A stretch of DNA of 64,000 nt, taken from contig CM045988.1 of assembly GCA_025175895.1 (NCBI GenBank), forward strand, positions 89,439,137-89,503,136, given 5' to 3'. Below are positions 12,501 to 27,500 of the stretch, in pieces. The position numbers and the translations under genes were made by a program. Source of the DNA: Wurfbainia villosa (lineage: Eukaryota; Streptophyta; Magnoliopsida; Zingiberales; Zingiberaceae). Every line of letters begins with the position of its first letter. The stretch's first letter is position 1. Below the pieces are notes generated by a model. The model had not been told where the DNA came from, did no database searches, and saw only the letters and a program-made list of their open reading frames with translations.

Positions 12501-15500
12501 TTATGTCTACATGTATCATTCTGAGCCTATCAACATCTTCTGTGTCCCCCATGAACCCATCACTGCCTTCCATGTGACTCATGAACTCACAAAAATCTCC
12601 AACGTGCCCCTTGCCCACCATGCACATACACCTTGCTCACCGGGCACATCCACTACGCATGTTGCACACATCGATCAAGCAAGTCGTGTTCCTACCTAAT
12701 TTGGAGCAACCTCCAAGGTTTGTTGCTCAAGAGGACACTAGTCTAGTATGTATGCTAAAGAAGCCTCTGTATAGACTCAAGTAATCGCCAAAAACTTAGT
12801 TTGAAAATTTTAGCTCTCCAATATGGCATGACTAGGAGATTCCAAACCCATAGGTGTTCTATATCATTTCAGAATCTATGAGACATATACTTCTTATTTT
12901 ATGTGGACAATATTATTATCACCGGTTGAAATTGTAAAATTAAAAGATTATCTTCAACAATACTTCCAAACTAAAAACTGGGTAAAGATACTCCTATGGA
13001 TCCTAGTGTCAAATTGGCACCGAGACAGGAGACCCATTGACAACCTCGGTGTTGGTAGAAAAAGTGAATTATTTTGCAATCGCCATTCCTGCTTTCTTAT
13101 TTGCTGCTAATGAAATTAGTTAGCTTCTAGAAAATTCATGTCATGACCACTAAATATAATGTACAAGCACTCTGTTATGTTAAAAATGCTCCAGGAAAAG
13201 GTGTCTTATTTTGTCATCAAGGTTACCTACAAATTGTGGGGTATTTCAGTGCAATTGGGCATACTCTCTTGCTGATTGGCAATCTACATTTTGCTATTGT
13301 GTACTTTTATGAGGCGACCTTATTCCTCTACAGAGCAAGAAGCAAATAATGATAGCAAGTGATAGCAAAGTTATGTGCAAAGGTAGAATATAGATCATTT
13401 GACTTAAATACCTAATGACAAAACTAGGATATACTCCTGCAAAGCCAACAAAGCATTATTGTACCAATCAAGTTGAGATGCATATAGCCTCAAACCTGTG
13501 TTTCACTAAAGGCCAAACCATATAGAGATTGATTGTCATTTCATCGGGAGAAAATGCAATCTAATGAGATCATCACTTCATTTGTTGGTTCTAACGATAA
13601 GTTAACAGAACTGCTAATGCCTGAGACAAATATACTTGTAATAAGTTAGATTTCTACAATATATTTGAAGCTCAGAGGAATTTAGGAAGTTATGTGTGAA
13701 GAAGCAAGGATTACTTATAATTTTTCCTATTTGTCAATGAGGCGTACAATAGAGGGTGCTACCTAGGGTTTTAATGATAAAAATTTTCACTGGAGCTAAA
13801 TCATCAGCATAATAAAAAATAATTTAATTGATTTGACTATAATTAGTGAATGGTTTTGCATAGATCTCAATGCAGGTGTAGCTGTCCCCAAATAATTAGG
13901 ACAAATGTAGTTTAATAATGATGATGCTAATTATTCTGTGTATAAGATGATAGTGTTATTATTCAATATTCAATATTAATATGCACATATGAATTTGAGA
14001 TGTGTTTAGGCAATCATCTATCTAGAATCGACACAATTACTCAATTGAGGATTTGCATTTGTCATACCATATTCTTAATATACAAAGACTGCCATTGATT
14101 TAGGTGAGTGGATACTTGTCAAGATGTTAAACAAGATTAGTTATTCATTTATTAATTAAGTTGGTTTGAATTAATCAACTTAGTACTTCTTTACACAAAT
14201 TCATCTTCTTTCTCACTTGGCATATTGATGTCCCAAGATTAAGCTTGATTGGGAATATATTATTGAGATTATAGAAATGGATATAGGACCTCCTACTCAT
14301 GGATTAAAATTTCAAACCGTATCGAAATTTCGATTTATGACTAAAACAATGTGATTTTGATATCGTATCGTATTGTGCCAATATGGTTTTGATATTTTTT
14401 AAATATAAAAAATATTAATTAAAAATAAAAATTTTAACTTAAATATTAAAAAATAAAAATAAAAAATAATTTAAAAAAATTGCGAGATTACGGTGCCTGC
14501 AACCCTACTCCTACAACCCTATGCGATAGCCTCTGTGAACATGACCCCATGGAGATTGTCATGGGATCGAAATGCCCCCACAACCACACAGAGATTGTCG
14601 TAGGATCAAGATAGCCTCCATGGCCTTGCAGGATCGTCGTACGATCATGAAGCCTCCACAGAGTCATCGCGGGATCACAACAACCTTTGTGACCCCGCGA
14701 AGGTCGCCATAGGATCGCAGTGGCCCGCAGTGTCAAACGGTGAGTAGAACAAATTCCACTCATGCCGCTTGACGCGATATGAAATTTTAAACTTTGCTCC
14801 TATTACGATATCATGTAAACATTGATTAATTGATCACTCATTCCAAAGCTCAAACACTTAGGAATGGCATCAACTTATAAAATTATATTACAACACCAAA
14901 TATTAGTTTAATGTGACCATTAGGTCACTTGCAAGGGGCTTAACTTGTATATATAAGAATAAGAAGGTGTGTGTCACAAGTATTGGGGTTGGAAACATGA
15001 ACTTTAATCTATATACATGTATACATATATACAGTAGCAGTCAATTGTACTAATAATGGTATGTTGAGATTTCATGTCCGAGGTTAAGGATTTTATCTCT
15101 ACTAACTTAGCTAATGGAGGTATCGGGTATAACCAGAAGAAAAAGAACTTGTAAATCAAATCAAAATAACTTTTTGCCATGAACTAATCTTATCTAATCT
15201 AGAATAATTCAATCCATTTGCAATAAAGAATCAAATAGACTAAAAGTAACTTATGCCTTTGCAAAATACCTTTGATTTGTTGCTTGATAAATGCCTCTCC
15301 TACATCAACAAATAGTGGATCTTTAGGATCAAGTAGATATGTACAACACCATTGAAGATTACCATCAACAGTGTTCCTGAAAAAAGAAATTGCAATTGTA
15401 AAACTGCATGTACAATTGTGGCATGACACTCGAGCATTCTTCACTTTCAAGAAATTGGAAGAAGCATAAAATGAGAATAAAGATGGATAGCCAACAGTAA

Positions 15501-18500
15501 AAGCTACCTTAATTTTAGCAATCTGAAATTTAAATGTTTTAGATTTTTCCTATTTTTTGAGTACTAACCATAATAACAACACCCAAGCCTTCCTTACAAG
15601 TTAGCCTAGCAACAGCTTGATCCCAAATTTTTTATACAACTATCAGAATCTTATCTTTTCTTTTTTGGGTAAAATACTCTAACCTTATCTCTGTAATCCA
15701 AGGAAAAAAGAAACAAAAAGAATAATTATACAGGAGCGCACACTTTTTCCTTCATTTCCTACTTTATTAGTTATGGAAACTGGCCTTTGAAAGCATGACA
15801 TGGAACATAACTTGCTGTATGAATCCAAATACACCAAGATGCTGCTCTTTGGTCCAATCCACCAATAAATAAACACATTTCATAACAGCTAAAAACTTGT
15901 TCAGTTCAAATTCTGTGTTTTATTCCAAATTATCCTTAAATATGATACATTATCTCATTAACATGCAACTGGCATACACAAATGACTGTTAAATATATTG
16001 TGATGCAATCTTCCAGATGATTTTATAGATATCACACTTCATCAGCTAGCTTACATTTCAAAAGGCTTTGGAAGCATATTCAGTACTTTCTTATAAGTTG
16101 GTTTTTCATGAAGTCACTAAGGGTCTGTATACTTTGATGGAAAAGTGGGAAGAAAGGAAAAGCTGAGAGAAAGATCATTTTCATTAGTTTACTTGGAGGA
16201 AAAACAAAGGAGAAGAGAAGAGAAAGTGAAGGAGAAAGGGCGAAATTATGTTGTTAGTTATGATTAGAGGAATTAATTTGTTTAATTTGCTGTAATTTTG
16301 GATTAATTGAGCTGCAAATTCACTGTTTTGATTGATTTGGAACTAATTCTGCTGAAATTTTAGGAGTGATATGATCCTTTTCGTGTGGTTTTAGCTCAGG
16401 TATTGTTGGGCTCAAAATGGACCAAAGTTTGAAATGTTGAGCCGTGAAACAGACGGTTTTTACCATTCCGACATGAAACTGGCATCGGGATGTAAGAATC
16501 TCACAGCGATAAGGGCAATCACAGTCGACGGCAGATTCTGCAGCAGACACAATCACGATTCTACGGCATAATCGCAATCCGCAGCAGACGCAATTACTAT
16601 TCCACCAAGATCGCAATCACGGCGTGTGCATGTGTATATATATATAATCATTTAATTAAATAAATTATTAATTAACTAATATAATTATAATATATAAATT
16701 TTTATTTTTATTTAAAAATATAAAATAAAATAAAATAAAAAATAAAGATATTTTAATTAAAATTCTGAATTTGAATTTATCATAGAAAAAAATAAAAGAG
16801 TATCGAAATCATATCGACACAACACGATACGATACTAAAACATCGTTCCGGTCTCGGACAGAAACCTCGGCACAATTCGAAAATTTGAACCTTAAACTGG
16901 ACTAAAACCAAACTCCACTGTTAAATTTGACTGGGTAACCACTTATCCAACAACTTCCACTGTTAGAAAATAACACAGTTATGCATTTATGGCATAACTA
17001 GTTCTAGTCTAAATATTAGCTAATTGCTTCTTGATCAACACAACAAGCATAAAAGGTTTCGAGGCTCTCTAACTGTTTCTCTGCAGGGCAAGGGCAGAGA
17101 CACTCCATTATGAACTTGCATAGGAAACAACCGATGGAAAGGCCCAAAAAAATTTCCTATATCAGCAGCATGTGATAGGTTATAAGGAAGTGGAACCATA
17201 AGCTTTGTCACCCCTCATCCATGTTTTTCACACCTCTTGGCTTGAATATAAAACAACTTAAATCAAAATGATAGGATCGAGCTGAACAATCATTGTGCAC
17301 CCATTGTCAAGTCAGTTGGTCCTGCCTTAACCCAAGCACACTTAGTGCCATTCAATACCGACCAGACTAACTCCTTCAGCTTCATCCATAAACTATAGAC
17401 ATCTTAGCAATCAATTGCCACAGATCAACATCAGCTGTAGTGCATCTTTCCAGGACCCACTACATATAATACTAGGCATGCTTAACGGGTCGGTTCGACC
17501 CGAAACCAGGTCAGAACCAACCCATTAAATCCGGAACCAGAGATGAACCGGTTCTAGAACCGCCCCAAACCCATTAAGTAATGGGTTAGGGGCGGTTTTT
17601 TTTATGAACCGGAATCGGCCGGTTCGGGTTCGGATTCTGGTTCCGATTCCAATTCCGGTTCAGTTCCGGTTGATTCCGGATCTGATTCGGGATCCGATTC
17701 GGATCCAACCGGGTTCGGTTCCGGTTCCAATTTGGAACCGGTTCCATTTACTAATTTAAAGGTTGAAACTCTTACCATGCTAATATGTCTGCAAGATTGA
17801 TTTGCGGTAGAAAAAAAGAATAGAACCACCGGCGCGATAGATGAATTTGAAAGCTTAAGTTCAGAGGAAGATGTAGAGTATTTCAAATATATTTTCATAT
17901 TCGCGTCACGCTATTCAAACATCATATACACCCATGTCGAATCTTGGAACCGGTCCGGAACTGATTCGGAACCGGTCCACCCACTACCAATTCGTGTAGT
18001 GGATTGAATTGGTAGGGGTCAAAGGCCTACCGTGATTTACCTCCCTTACGATGGTCCAAGGGCGGGCTGGTAGGGGTCGCTAGGTTGGCGGATTCCAACC
18101 TTTGCATCAGTGTAGTGGATTGAATTGATTCCAAGGTTAAAACTTTGAAATCATAACCGGTTCGAAATTGATTTTGGATAGGTTCCGACGTTGACGGATC
18201 CGGAACTGGTCAAAACCGAACCGGATCTAGATCCGAGGAACCGATAAAAATGTCTAAATACAACCATCATCAATCAAGTCACCCTTCATCATAAACCATC
18301 CCTCATTAATGGCAAGTGCCTTCCCTCTTAAAGTTTTCCACACAAGCATCCAGCTATGTGATTTAAAGTAGGATGACATCATTGCTTCACAGCATGATCA
18401 ATGGTCACTCAAGGTATCTTCTCTTTCGTGATCATTTTCCCTTTATGGTATGAGCTCTTGGCCAATCTGTTCCCCTCCACTATTACTCCAATGAACGAGC

Positions 18501-21500
18501 TCTATGATTTGAAGACACCCTTTTTCCTAATTGATTGATGCTTTCTTCTCCTTAATTACTCACCAACCACTACCGCTAAGGTTGACTTAGTCACAGGAAT
18601 AGGACCCTGTCAGCCCTTTCTTGATGCCTCGTCTTTCACTCTTATAGGATCTTCAATTTGGGCTTGTGTTGTTCAGGACAGCTTGCCGATTCACAACTTG
18701 ATCCAACTCTTCTTCATAGGCCAAGGGAAGATGTTTGCACCTGTATGAACCCCTACATCACATTGAGACATCACAACAGTTTCTAAGAACATAGAAAAGT
18801 GCCTGATTTTGAAAAGATCAATGATCTGACAAACTTTGGCCCGTTCTTGCCAGACTTCCATGGTTACCAATGATGGCCAACTACCTACAGACTATATCCC
18901 TCAAATGCACATCTACTTGAGCAAGATTGGATCAACCTTTCAGCCAAGTGATATCCAACTCACTCCAAAATTGAAATGACTGGTCTTGTTAAAACTAGTC
19001 AACTTAAAGGACATTGATGGGAGGATTAATAACAAAACTTTTTGAGCAACATTTCTAAATCAGCTTAAACTTGACAAAAATATACTGTAAGTTCCATGTA
19101 AATGCTAAAGAAAAGCAGTACAAATTAACACCATGCAGCATACACTAAACAAACAAATCTAACAAAACAAAGTACCAATCACCCAGTCTGGTAATTCTTG
19201 CATAAGGGAATATCTTCTTAAAAACAGCTGGAACATTCCCAGAGAACGATGGTAACACTGAAAATCATGAAAAAGTAGTAAGCAAAAAAGAATAACTAAC
19301 TCTCACTAAATAAAGGAATTATAAACTTGTAAAAATAGACAAAATACAAAATCATCATAAATGCGAACACAAAGAGTTGTTTTAGTAGAAATTGCACGGT
19401 TGTGCATTATTCATCCTCAGTTCCTTAACTGAATACTTTCAAAAGAGTGATAAAAATTGAACCAGAATTTATTATGTTTATGGGACAGCACATGAGAAGA
19501 CACGTTTGAATTAGTAAACCATATAGGCATATATATCTTGCTACAAAATAAAAAACATCAAAGTGGGATTAACTCAAACAGAATCAAAGGCTAAGGATTG
19601 ACATTTCAAACTTGCTTTACATACTAAAACTGGCTATTAAGTTTGGGTTCAAAGACTAAGAACGACAATTTGGAACTGTTGAATGGGTCACTTCAAGTGA
19701 ATTAATCAGAAAATTAACCACGGTAAAAAAGTTTGTCTTTCTTCTCTTCAAAGAACCTCTTTCTGATGATCAAGTCATATGATAATCAACACTAAAGTTT
19801 TAAGGTCTCAGCTCTTAACCACCTAAGATGGCCGATACATACAAATCACATTAGCCAACAGCAACCAAGGATGTGTCAGAATGACATGTTATATGACCAT
19901 ATTGAGCAGTATGAGCCCTGTGTCCCTATATCAAGAGGTATATCGGCAGTCACTGATTAGTTGCACTTGACATCAACTTACACCAAATTGCCAATTAGAC
20001 TTCAAGTTTATGGTAAATTGCTAATAAGAAAAATTAATTATCATTGAAAAACAATGGAAACAGACCCGTGAATCCGTGATTTTTAGGAGATGAGAGAACT
20101 TGGACAAATTTGAGTTCGATAGAAGCTCATCTTGCTCCTAAACGAGATTGCACATGAATATAATTTTAAGGCACTAAATAATGATCATCAGGCAATAAAA
20201 CACCACCTCACCATCTGTGGTTGTGTTAGTGAAACTTATATAACAAGGAACATGATTCTTTGATATTTGCATGATATACAATCGCGATTGTCATACTCAT
20301 GCCCTTTTATATAATGAATGACATTCATTTTGTTGTTACTAAATAAATTACTAGTAAAGGGACTCCTATTAAAATAGTTAAGGTACACAATTAATTATAA
20401 AATTTATACAACACTGAAATTTCAATGGTTTAGCTTAATAAGCTAACCACAATAACTAAAGCACATAACAGCATACAGTAAAGAGACTTCTATAAAAAAA
20501 AATTTAAGATATATGCCTAGTTAAGCAATGTAAGACCATGATAAACATGCACATAAATCGAGAAAAAGGATGACCAAAGTAAACTTGGTTAATAACAATA
20601 AAATAGAATAAAATTTATTTAAATATAAATGAGAATGTAATAGGGGATCAAACCCAACGACATAGAAAAATTCATATAACCAACACCACTTAGTAGGATA
20701 AAAGCTTGGTTGTTCTTGTTGTACATATTAGTTATGTTCCATACACCTTTGTTCTATTTCATAAAAAATAAATCCAATAGATAGCGATTGAGAGGAATAG
20801 AAAATAAAATTTATAAAACATAGAAATTGCAATGATTTAGCTTACACAGTATTTTGCCCTCCATGTCTCTTTAAATCACTTTGCATTCTACCCGTTAGAA
20901 ATACTGTCATATATGCAATTTCATGAAGCTGAATTTGCAAGGACATTACATTCACATATTCAGAAAATAACGTATTCAAAGCCATTTTTCATATTGTGAT
21001 GTGACTTTACACCTTGAAGTTCATGGATCAGTGTGGCTTATAGAGCATGATAATCAGGAGACGTGCTCAGTTTATGCCCTCAATCTCATCCAAAAATTAA
21101 ATGTTTCTACTCGATAGATTCATTGGGAATGGGAACTAGGGAATTGGAGAAAACTAGCACACATGATGTATGCTTTATTGAGACATCTTGTTTCATGGAT
21201 ATTATTGCGAGGACACTAGTGCATGCGTGGGTGGTCATTAGAGATGAGTTCACAAAATGGCATGCACACACTAGATGGATTTAGACAAATTAGGTGTGTT
21301 TCAAACTTTTATCAGTGCAAATTAGTCCTTCAATCTGAGGCACGAGGTAGCCTTTTGTTGCATCATCTATATTATATACTTTAAAGAGTGCTCTGATTCT
21401 TACTATAGTTCCACCATGTATGGGATTTAACATCTATGACCAGCAAATTCATCACTATATGGGAGAAGAAAATCTTTTATTTTGTCCAATTACAATCAAG

Positions 21501-24500
21501 GAAATCCTAAGTTGGAGCAAGATATGATTGGAAAAGAATTTTTCCAAGTTAGTCTAAGTGTTTAATGATTCACGCATGATAGAATGAATATATAGTCATG
21601 GCCGATTGAGTTTCCAAAAGCAACCATGTTTTTTGTTTCATTGGGATATTGTGTGATGAAGTAATTTCACTCCATGGCCATAATAGTTTGGAAACATTCA
21701 TAAGAAGTAATTTATCTAGGTTTCGAAATTGTATTGCTAGACACCAAAATGATTTATAGAAACCTAAAATTCAAGATCTATTGATTTTGAAATGGGTTAA
21801 TTTTACAGCAATTTGACTGGTCAAAATTAAATCTACAAGTGCTTAGTTCCAACCACTTTGCGAGTTGAACCTAAGGGATCATATAAAAATGAAATTCATA
21901 ACAATATAATTGATAGCAATCAAATTAATGTGTGATTAATTTAGAATAACAATGGATTTGACTTAGATCTCTCAAGAGTTGACAACTGGCAAAACGTTAA
22001 TAGTTGAAAATTGGCAAACAAAATCATTTAACACACATTTTGGGAGTAAGAGTCAAAAGTTGGCTAAAATTAATCTCTAAGAGATTTAAAAAAAAATCAG
22101 TAGCTAATTAGTGATATTGTTTAATGATTATTAAAAAACTAATGATTCGGGAATTTTCTTGCAGGATTATATAGTGGGAAGTTTAAATAATTCTAATTAA
22201 GGATTCTCATAAACATTGCAGGAGAATTTGATTGATTATACAATATTCATAAATGAAACAAAAAAAAAAGAGTTGTTTTATTTATTTTAAATAGGCCAAA
22301 ATAAAAATGGAGCAATGGGCCAACAATCAAGATTCAATCAAGCTTCAATCATGATCCAACCCTTGAACTTGATCCGAAAGATGGTGCACCACTAGATCTT
22401 TGTTAATGTTCATTCGTCATGACTCAACATGCAATAAAAAATATTAGATGGTGAATGAGTGGATCAACAATAAGTGACATTCACATTGAGAGTCACTACC
22501 TTCCACTAAGAAGGCTTGGCTGAGGGTTCGGGGGTTGTACTTGTCATCATATCTAAATCTTTGCATGCATATAGCATGGGTCCTACGGGACGTAATAGCA
22601 ATGCCACGTTAGAGAGGTAAAACAATCGGCAACGGTTGGGGATTTGGTGATTGCCTGAGACTCGAGGATCATATAAACTAGACGATGTAGTATATCTCAG
22701 CCATAGAGGTCTAGGCCACCGAGGTCTTGCCCACTGAGGTCTCGGTTGCAGAGGTCTCACCAGTAAGGGTTTCAGGCATGAATGCCCCAAATGGGTCAGT
22801 GGATAATAGGCTTACTACTCTAACCGAGCATGCCTAAGAGGCTCAATCTCTACTCATATTGGGCCCAACCACAAATAAAGATCATATCTTCCAACCATAT
22901 CGATCCCATCAGAGAGGGGAGATAAGTTCTTGATAAGATAGAGTTTGACTATTTATCCTAGATAAACTCGGTACCCACACTCGCCAAAGTAGGGATAGAA
23001 TCTTCTCCCTAGGAGATGTAGTCACGCAAGTATGTTAAATAGGGACAAGGGGTGAATCCCAAGGGACATGATTGGAGACACTAGGATTCCACCTATCGTT
23101 CTTTCGACTTGAGGTTGCCACATTTTCGTGGATAGCATCGAGCAGCATCCTCGATTTGGAGTAGACAACATTAGCATCTCAGATTGATGCTCTGTCTCCA
23201 TCTGTAGCAGAGATCATGTTGTATTTTTTTGGAGCGGAAAAATTTTACCAAAAAAAATAATAATAAAGAAGTCAATGTATAAGGCAACTCTTGTTTCCAT
23301 TTCTCAAGGAAGAATTATCTCAATCCTCGTGTGGTGCATAACTTGTGTGCTCAAATTTTGTGCACCTTCTTGTGAACAGGTGATACACTTGTCAGTCAAC
23401 CATCAAACAAAGGAGGAGATTACTGGTTTCCTCCTTATCCCTACTGCGTAGAAAAAGATTTTGAATAGCATAGTCTTTGACTCTTTGTACATAGTGCATA
23501 GGATTTGGTTGTTTGTGTAGGCTTGCACTGCATCTGAATCACATCCATGTGATGCAGTGAGTTTTGCTAGTTGTCTATCCTCTCACTACTGGATGTTGCC
23601 ATTTTGTCAAGAGAAGACAAATCATTACAATGCCTTCCTGCTTTAGTGGGACATGAAGCAACATTCAAACACCCATTCTCTCACAAAATTCATGCACTAC
23701 TAGCACAAATATCTGTGATAAGATCGCCTCTTTGCATGGATCACCCTGGAGTAGTCTCCTAAACAGGATGATAGATGACGTTTCTAGACTCCAGATTATA
23801 AAAATTTTAATTCTGATCCATTCATGGAAAATGAATTAATGATAATCAGATTATTTTGAAGATTTTTTTTTCCACTGTGCATGTTGTCCTCTTCTTGATG
23901 ATTGGAATTGTACAGCTGTACAAGCAAGGTATAAAGTGTCATTCCTAGTTAGGGCATAGGTATTCGGCTGGAATGATATTAAATTAGTGCCATGTCAACA
24001 TGCCAACAATTGGAATCAGTAGCATTCATTACAAAGAAGAAAAAGAAACAAACCCTGTCATCTTACCTAGAGGAGGATGCCACTAGGAGACCAGTTACTG
24101 GTTGGAGGAGGTTGTTCTGAGTGAGATTCCACTGATGCTAGATCGTTATGAATTAGGGTTAAGTTTAACACCCACCAGTTCACAAATAGTGGGTTTAGTA
24201 ATGAAGTGGAATTAGGGTTAAGTTTAACACCTGCAGGTTTACAAATAGTGGGTTTGGGAATGAAGTGGGCTTCCAGTTTTGTCCACTCTAGTGTTTAGCA
24301 GCAACCAATGTCAAGCGCCAGTAATAAATGAGTGATCAAAAATGGTTGCATGTAGTGGTAGGTTTCATCTATGTCAATACCAATTTGAAGTTTGTCCACG
24401 TATAGAAGAATACCTTCGCTCATGTCAACCAAACCAAAATGGTGCTTCAATCTATGAATATATCCCACCTAGATATGGATCTAGATGTCCGGTACCTCAT

Positions 24501-27500
24501 TTAATGAAAAAAAAACATAATACTCGGTAGTGTGATATTCCGACTAGAAGTATCATTATTGAAGTGCCAGATGTTCGACACCTATAAGAAAGAGGTGGAT
24601 GAAGAGTAGAGTATCAAAGCACTATACTCTTCAAGTTCAAGTCTTGACTAATATTAGTAACACTATAAGATTCAAATTCTACATACTGGTACAAAGTTCA
24701 AATAGGCCAAAAAATAGTCTGCATTAAAAGTCTGTTTACCAAGTATAACAACAGTTTTCTATGTTGCCAAAACTTCACTAAATCTGTATGGATTGGGGAA
24801 AAAAATTCACAGAGAAAGGTACTGCAGTGCAATAAATGTAAAGCACTGAATAATATCATGATTAAAATACACCAAAACAAATCATTCAATAAAATGAAAA
24901 TAATAGAAAGTTCCAAGAGGATGAAAAGACTAGAAATAGCAAAATTTTCAGTAATATTCAATGATGTAAAAAATATGCTAAAGAAGTACCAGGTGTCATC
25001 CCAAGCTCAAGCATGCGAGATAGAATGAGCTTCTGCAAGACTAATTGCTGATTTAACCAAGTTTCAGATAGTGGCCCACCCCATCTGTGACACAATGGTA
25101 AATCAATAATCAGTAGCGACAACTAACATGCATATAGGTCATGCCTCTATCTTATTTATCAAATATATTGATTTTTGTCTGACATCATTAGCAAGTCCAT
25201 AATTTCTTTTGCCAGAGTAACCTGCTTTAAATCAAAAATAATAATAATCGCAATTGAAGGGACACCACAAGCATTTAGAAAAATAACAAGTACTTTAAAA
25301 ATTGTAAATGGATAAAAAAAAATTGAGCATTGTGACAGAGTAGGACCTTCAATGAACCCTCTGATGGCTTATGATTATCCCAAGAAAAGAGATTTTAGAA
25401 AGATTTCTAGTCTTCAATTATTCCAACTCATTTTTGTTCTTGTCATTTCAAAATGTAATACTTCAGTGTTGTTTTCTTTACTCTGAGTCCTATTTTGGGT
25501 ATATACAAAGAAGACCACTAGTTTACACATGCAATGTCATGTTTGACGGCCACTAGACAATAAGAAATATGCTGAGATTCCAATGATCAAAAATATTGTC
25601 ACATGTGCCACCCCAATTGGCATATGGTAAGCACTGAAACCAATGTCTATGTTTTGCTTATTTGCTAGCAAATTCTAATTCTCCTTCTATGACAATTTGG
25701 TCCCTATGCATTTGATTTCAATCAAAGAGTACCAAGGGTTATATTCAGCCAACCACATAAAAGAATATCATGATGGAATTAGACATTTGACACTCATGCC
25801 TCATCTTTTTTCCAAGATTTGTCTAGCATTGCTGTCAAATGTTCCGGTTAAAGAAATAAACATGGAAAAACTGCATCAGTGATGTCACAGTAGATAATTT
25901 TTTAAGCATTTAACTGTAAATTTTTAGGGATCAAATTGAAATTTCCTAAAATTATTAGACTAAATTACAAAATATCATTAAGAACCTAATCCCACCCATG
26001 CATGCATGCAGCCATTTCTTTATTCCCTACAGCTTTAATTTTCCCTTCCCCTCTTCGCTACAAACGGTCCCACCTCTTTCCCTCCTCTTCGTCGCCAAAT
26101 AAAGGTTGCATCACAGCCACTACATTGTCGTCGATGACCAACAATTATAATCGTTCTTTTGTTGGATTATTTTCTCTATTTTTTCCCTTCCCTTCTTTAC
26201 TGCAAATGTCACCATTGTCTGTGTCCTGGACATCGCTAAACAAAGGTCGCATCGTTGTCGCTGAACTACTGTCGACGACTAGTAATCATCGTTGTTTATT
26301 GATGGCAACAATTATATGTAGATAACATATTTTATCGAGTTCTAAGAAGGTGGAATATAAACCTTAGTCATTCTAGTGATCGGAAGAAATTGGATTGACT
26401 CTTTGTTGTCCCTTTTCTTTCTATTCAATATTCTAAATTTTGTCAATGTTCACTTTGACGTATGTTTATAGAGCGAGTAGTGAATGATTAGGAGGGGGAA
26501 TCAAGAAATTGTGCAAGTCTGAAATAGATTTTCCCTTAAGATGGATTTTTCTTACTTCTCTCACTACATTTATATTTAATTAGACATTATAAAAAATAGA
26601 AGCAAGATTTAAATTCTCAACTCGTGCCAAAGTTTCGGTCCACAGTCGGAACAATATGGTTTTGATATCATATCATGTCATACTAATACAGTTTCAAAAA
26701 ATTTTAAATATAAAATATTAATTAAAAATAAAAATTTAACTTAAATATTAAAAAAATTGGGGCCAAATTTTTGTTAGTGAGTAGAATGTTATATACCAAA
26801 AATAATAATAATAATAATAAAGAAAAAAATTATATGATTAATTTAATTTAATACAACAACAACAATCAAGTCTTATCTCACTAGGTGGGGTCGGCTGTAT
26901 GGATCCTTCTATGTCATTGGACTTTATCCCTTACTATATCATCATCTATACTTAAATAAATTTTATCTTATTTTATTGTTGCTAACCAAGTCTTTTTTCA
27001 TTTTCCTCTTCCTCGTTTGATATGTATATTTATCATTGTTTCACATCGTCTAGCTGGAGCATTTATTGGTCGTCTAAGTACATATATGTATCATCTTAAA
27101 CGTCTCTCTCGGAGCTTTCCTTCAATAGATGCAACTCCGATTTTCTCTCTAATGCTCTCATTTTTATTCTGTCCATTCTCGTATGTCCGCACATCCACCT
27201 TAACATCCTCATCTATGCAACTGTCATCTTTTGCTCATGTATTCGAGTCGTAGCCCAACATTCAGCGTCATATAACATAGCAGGTCTAATTGTCGTTTTG
27301 TAGAATTTCCCTTTCAATTTTAGAGATACTTTACGATCACATAAAACACCCTACGCTTTCCTCAATTTCAACTATCCTACTTGTATTTTATGTAAGACAT
27401 CTCTCTCAATCCCTCCATCACCTTGCAAAAATGATCCTAAATATTTAAAACTCTCCGTTCCAGACAACTCGTCATCTCCTATCTTAGCATTTGTCTCATT

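Larger units (their letters stand above)
19258..24989. other. NAGLU intron 6 (5.7 kb), mostly unrecognised
   Basis: Contains a LINE 3' fragment (20575-20735), a possible retroelement fragment (22500-23270) and a 59-bp tandem duplication (24151-24268). The remainder is AT-rich sequence with no recognised coding motif. Confidence 0.6.
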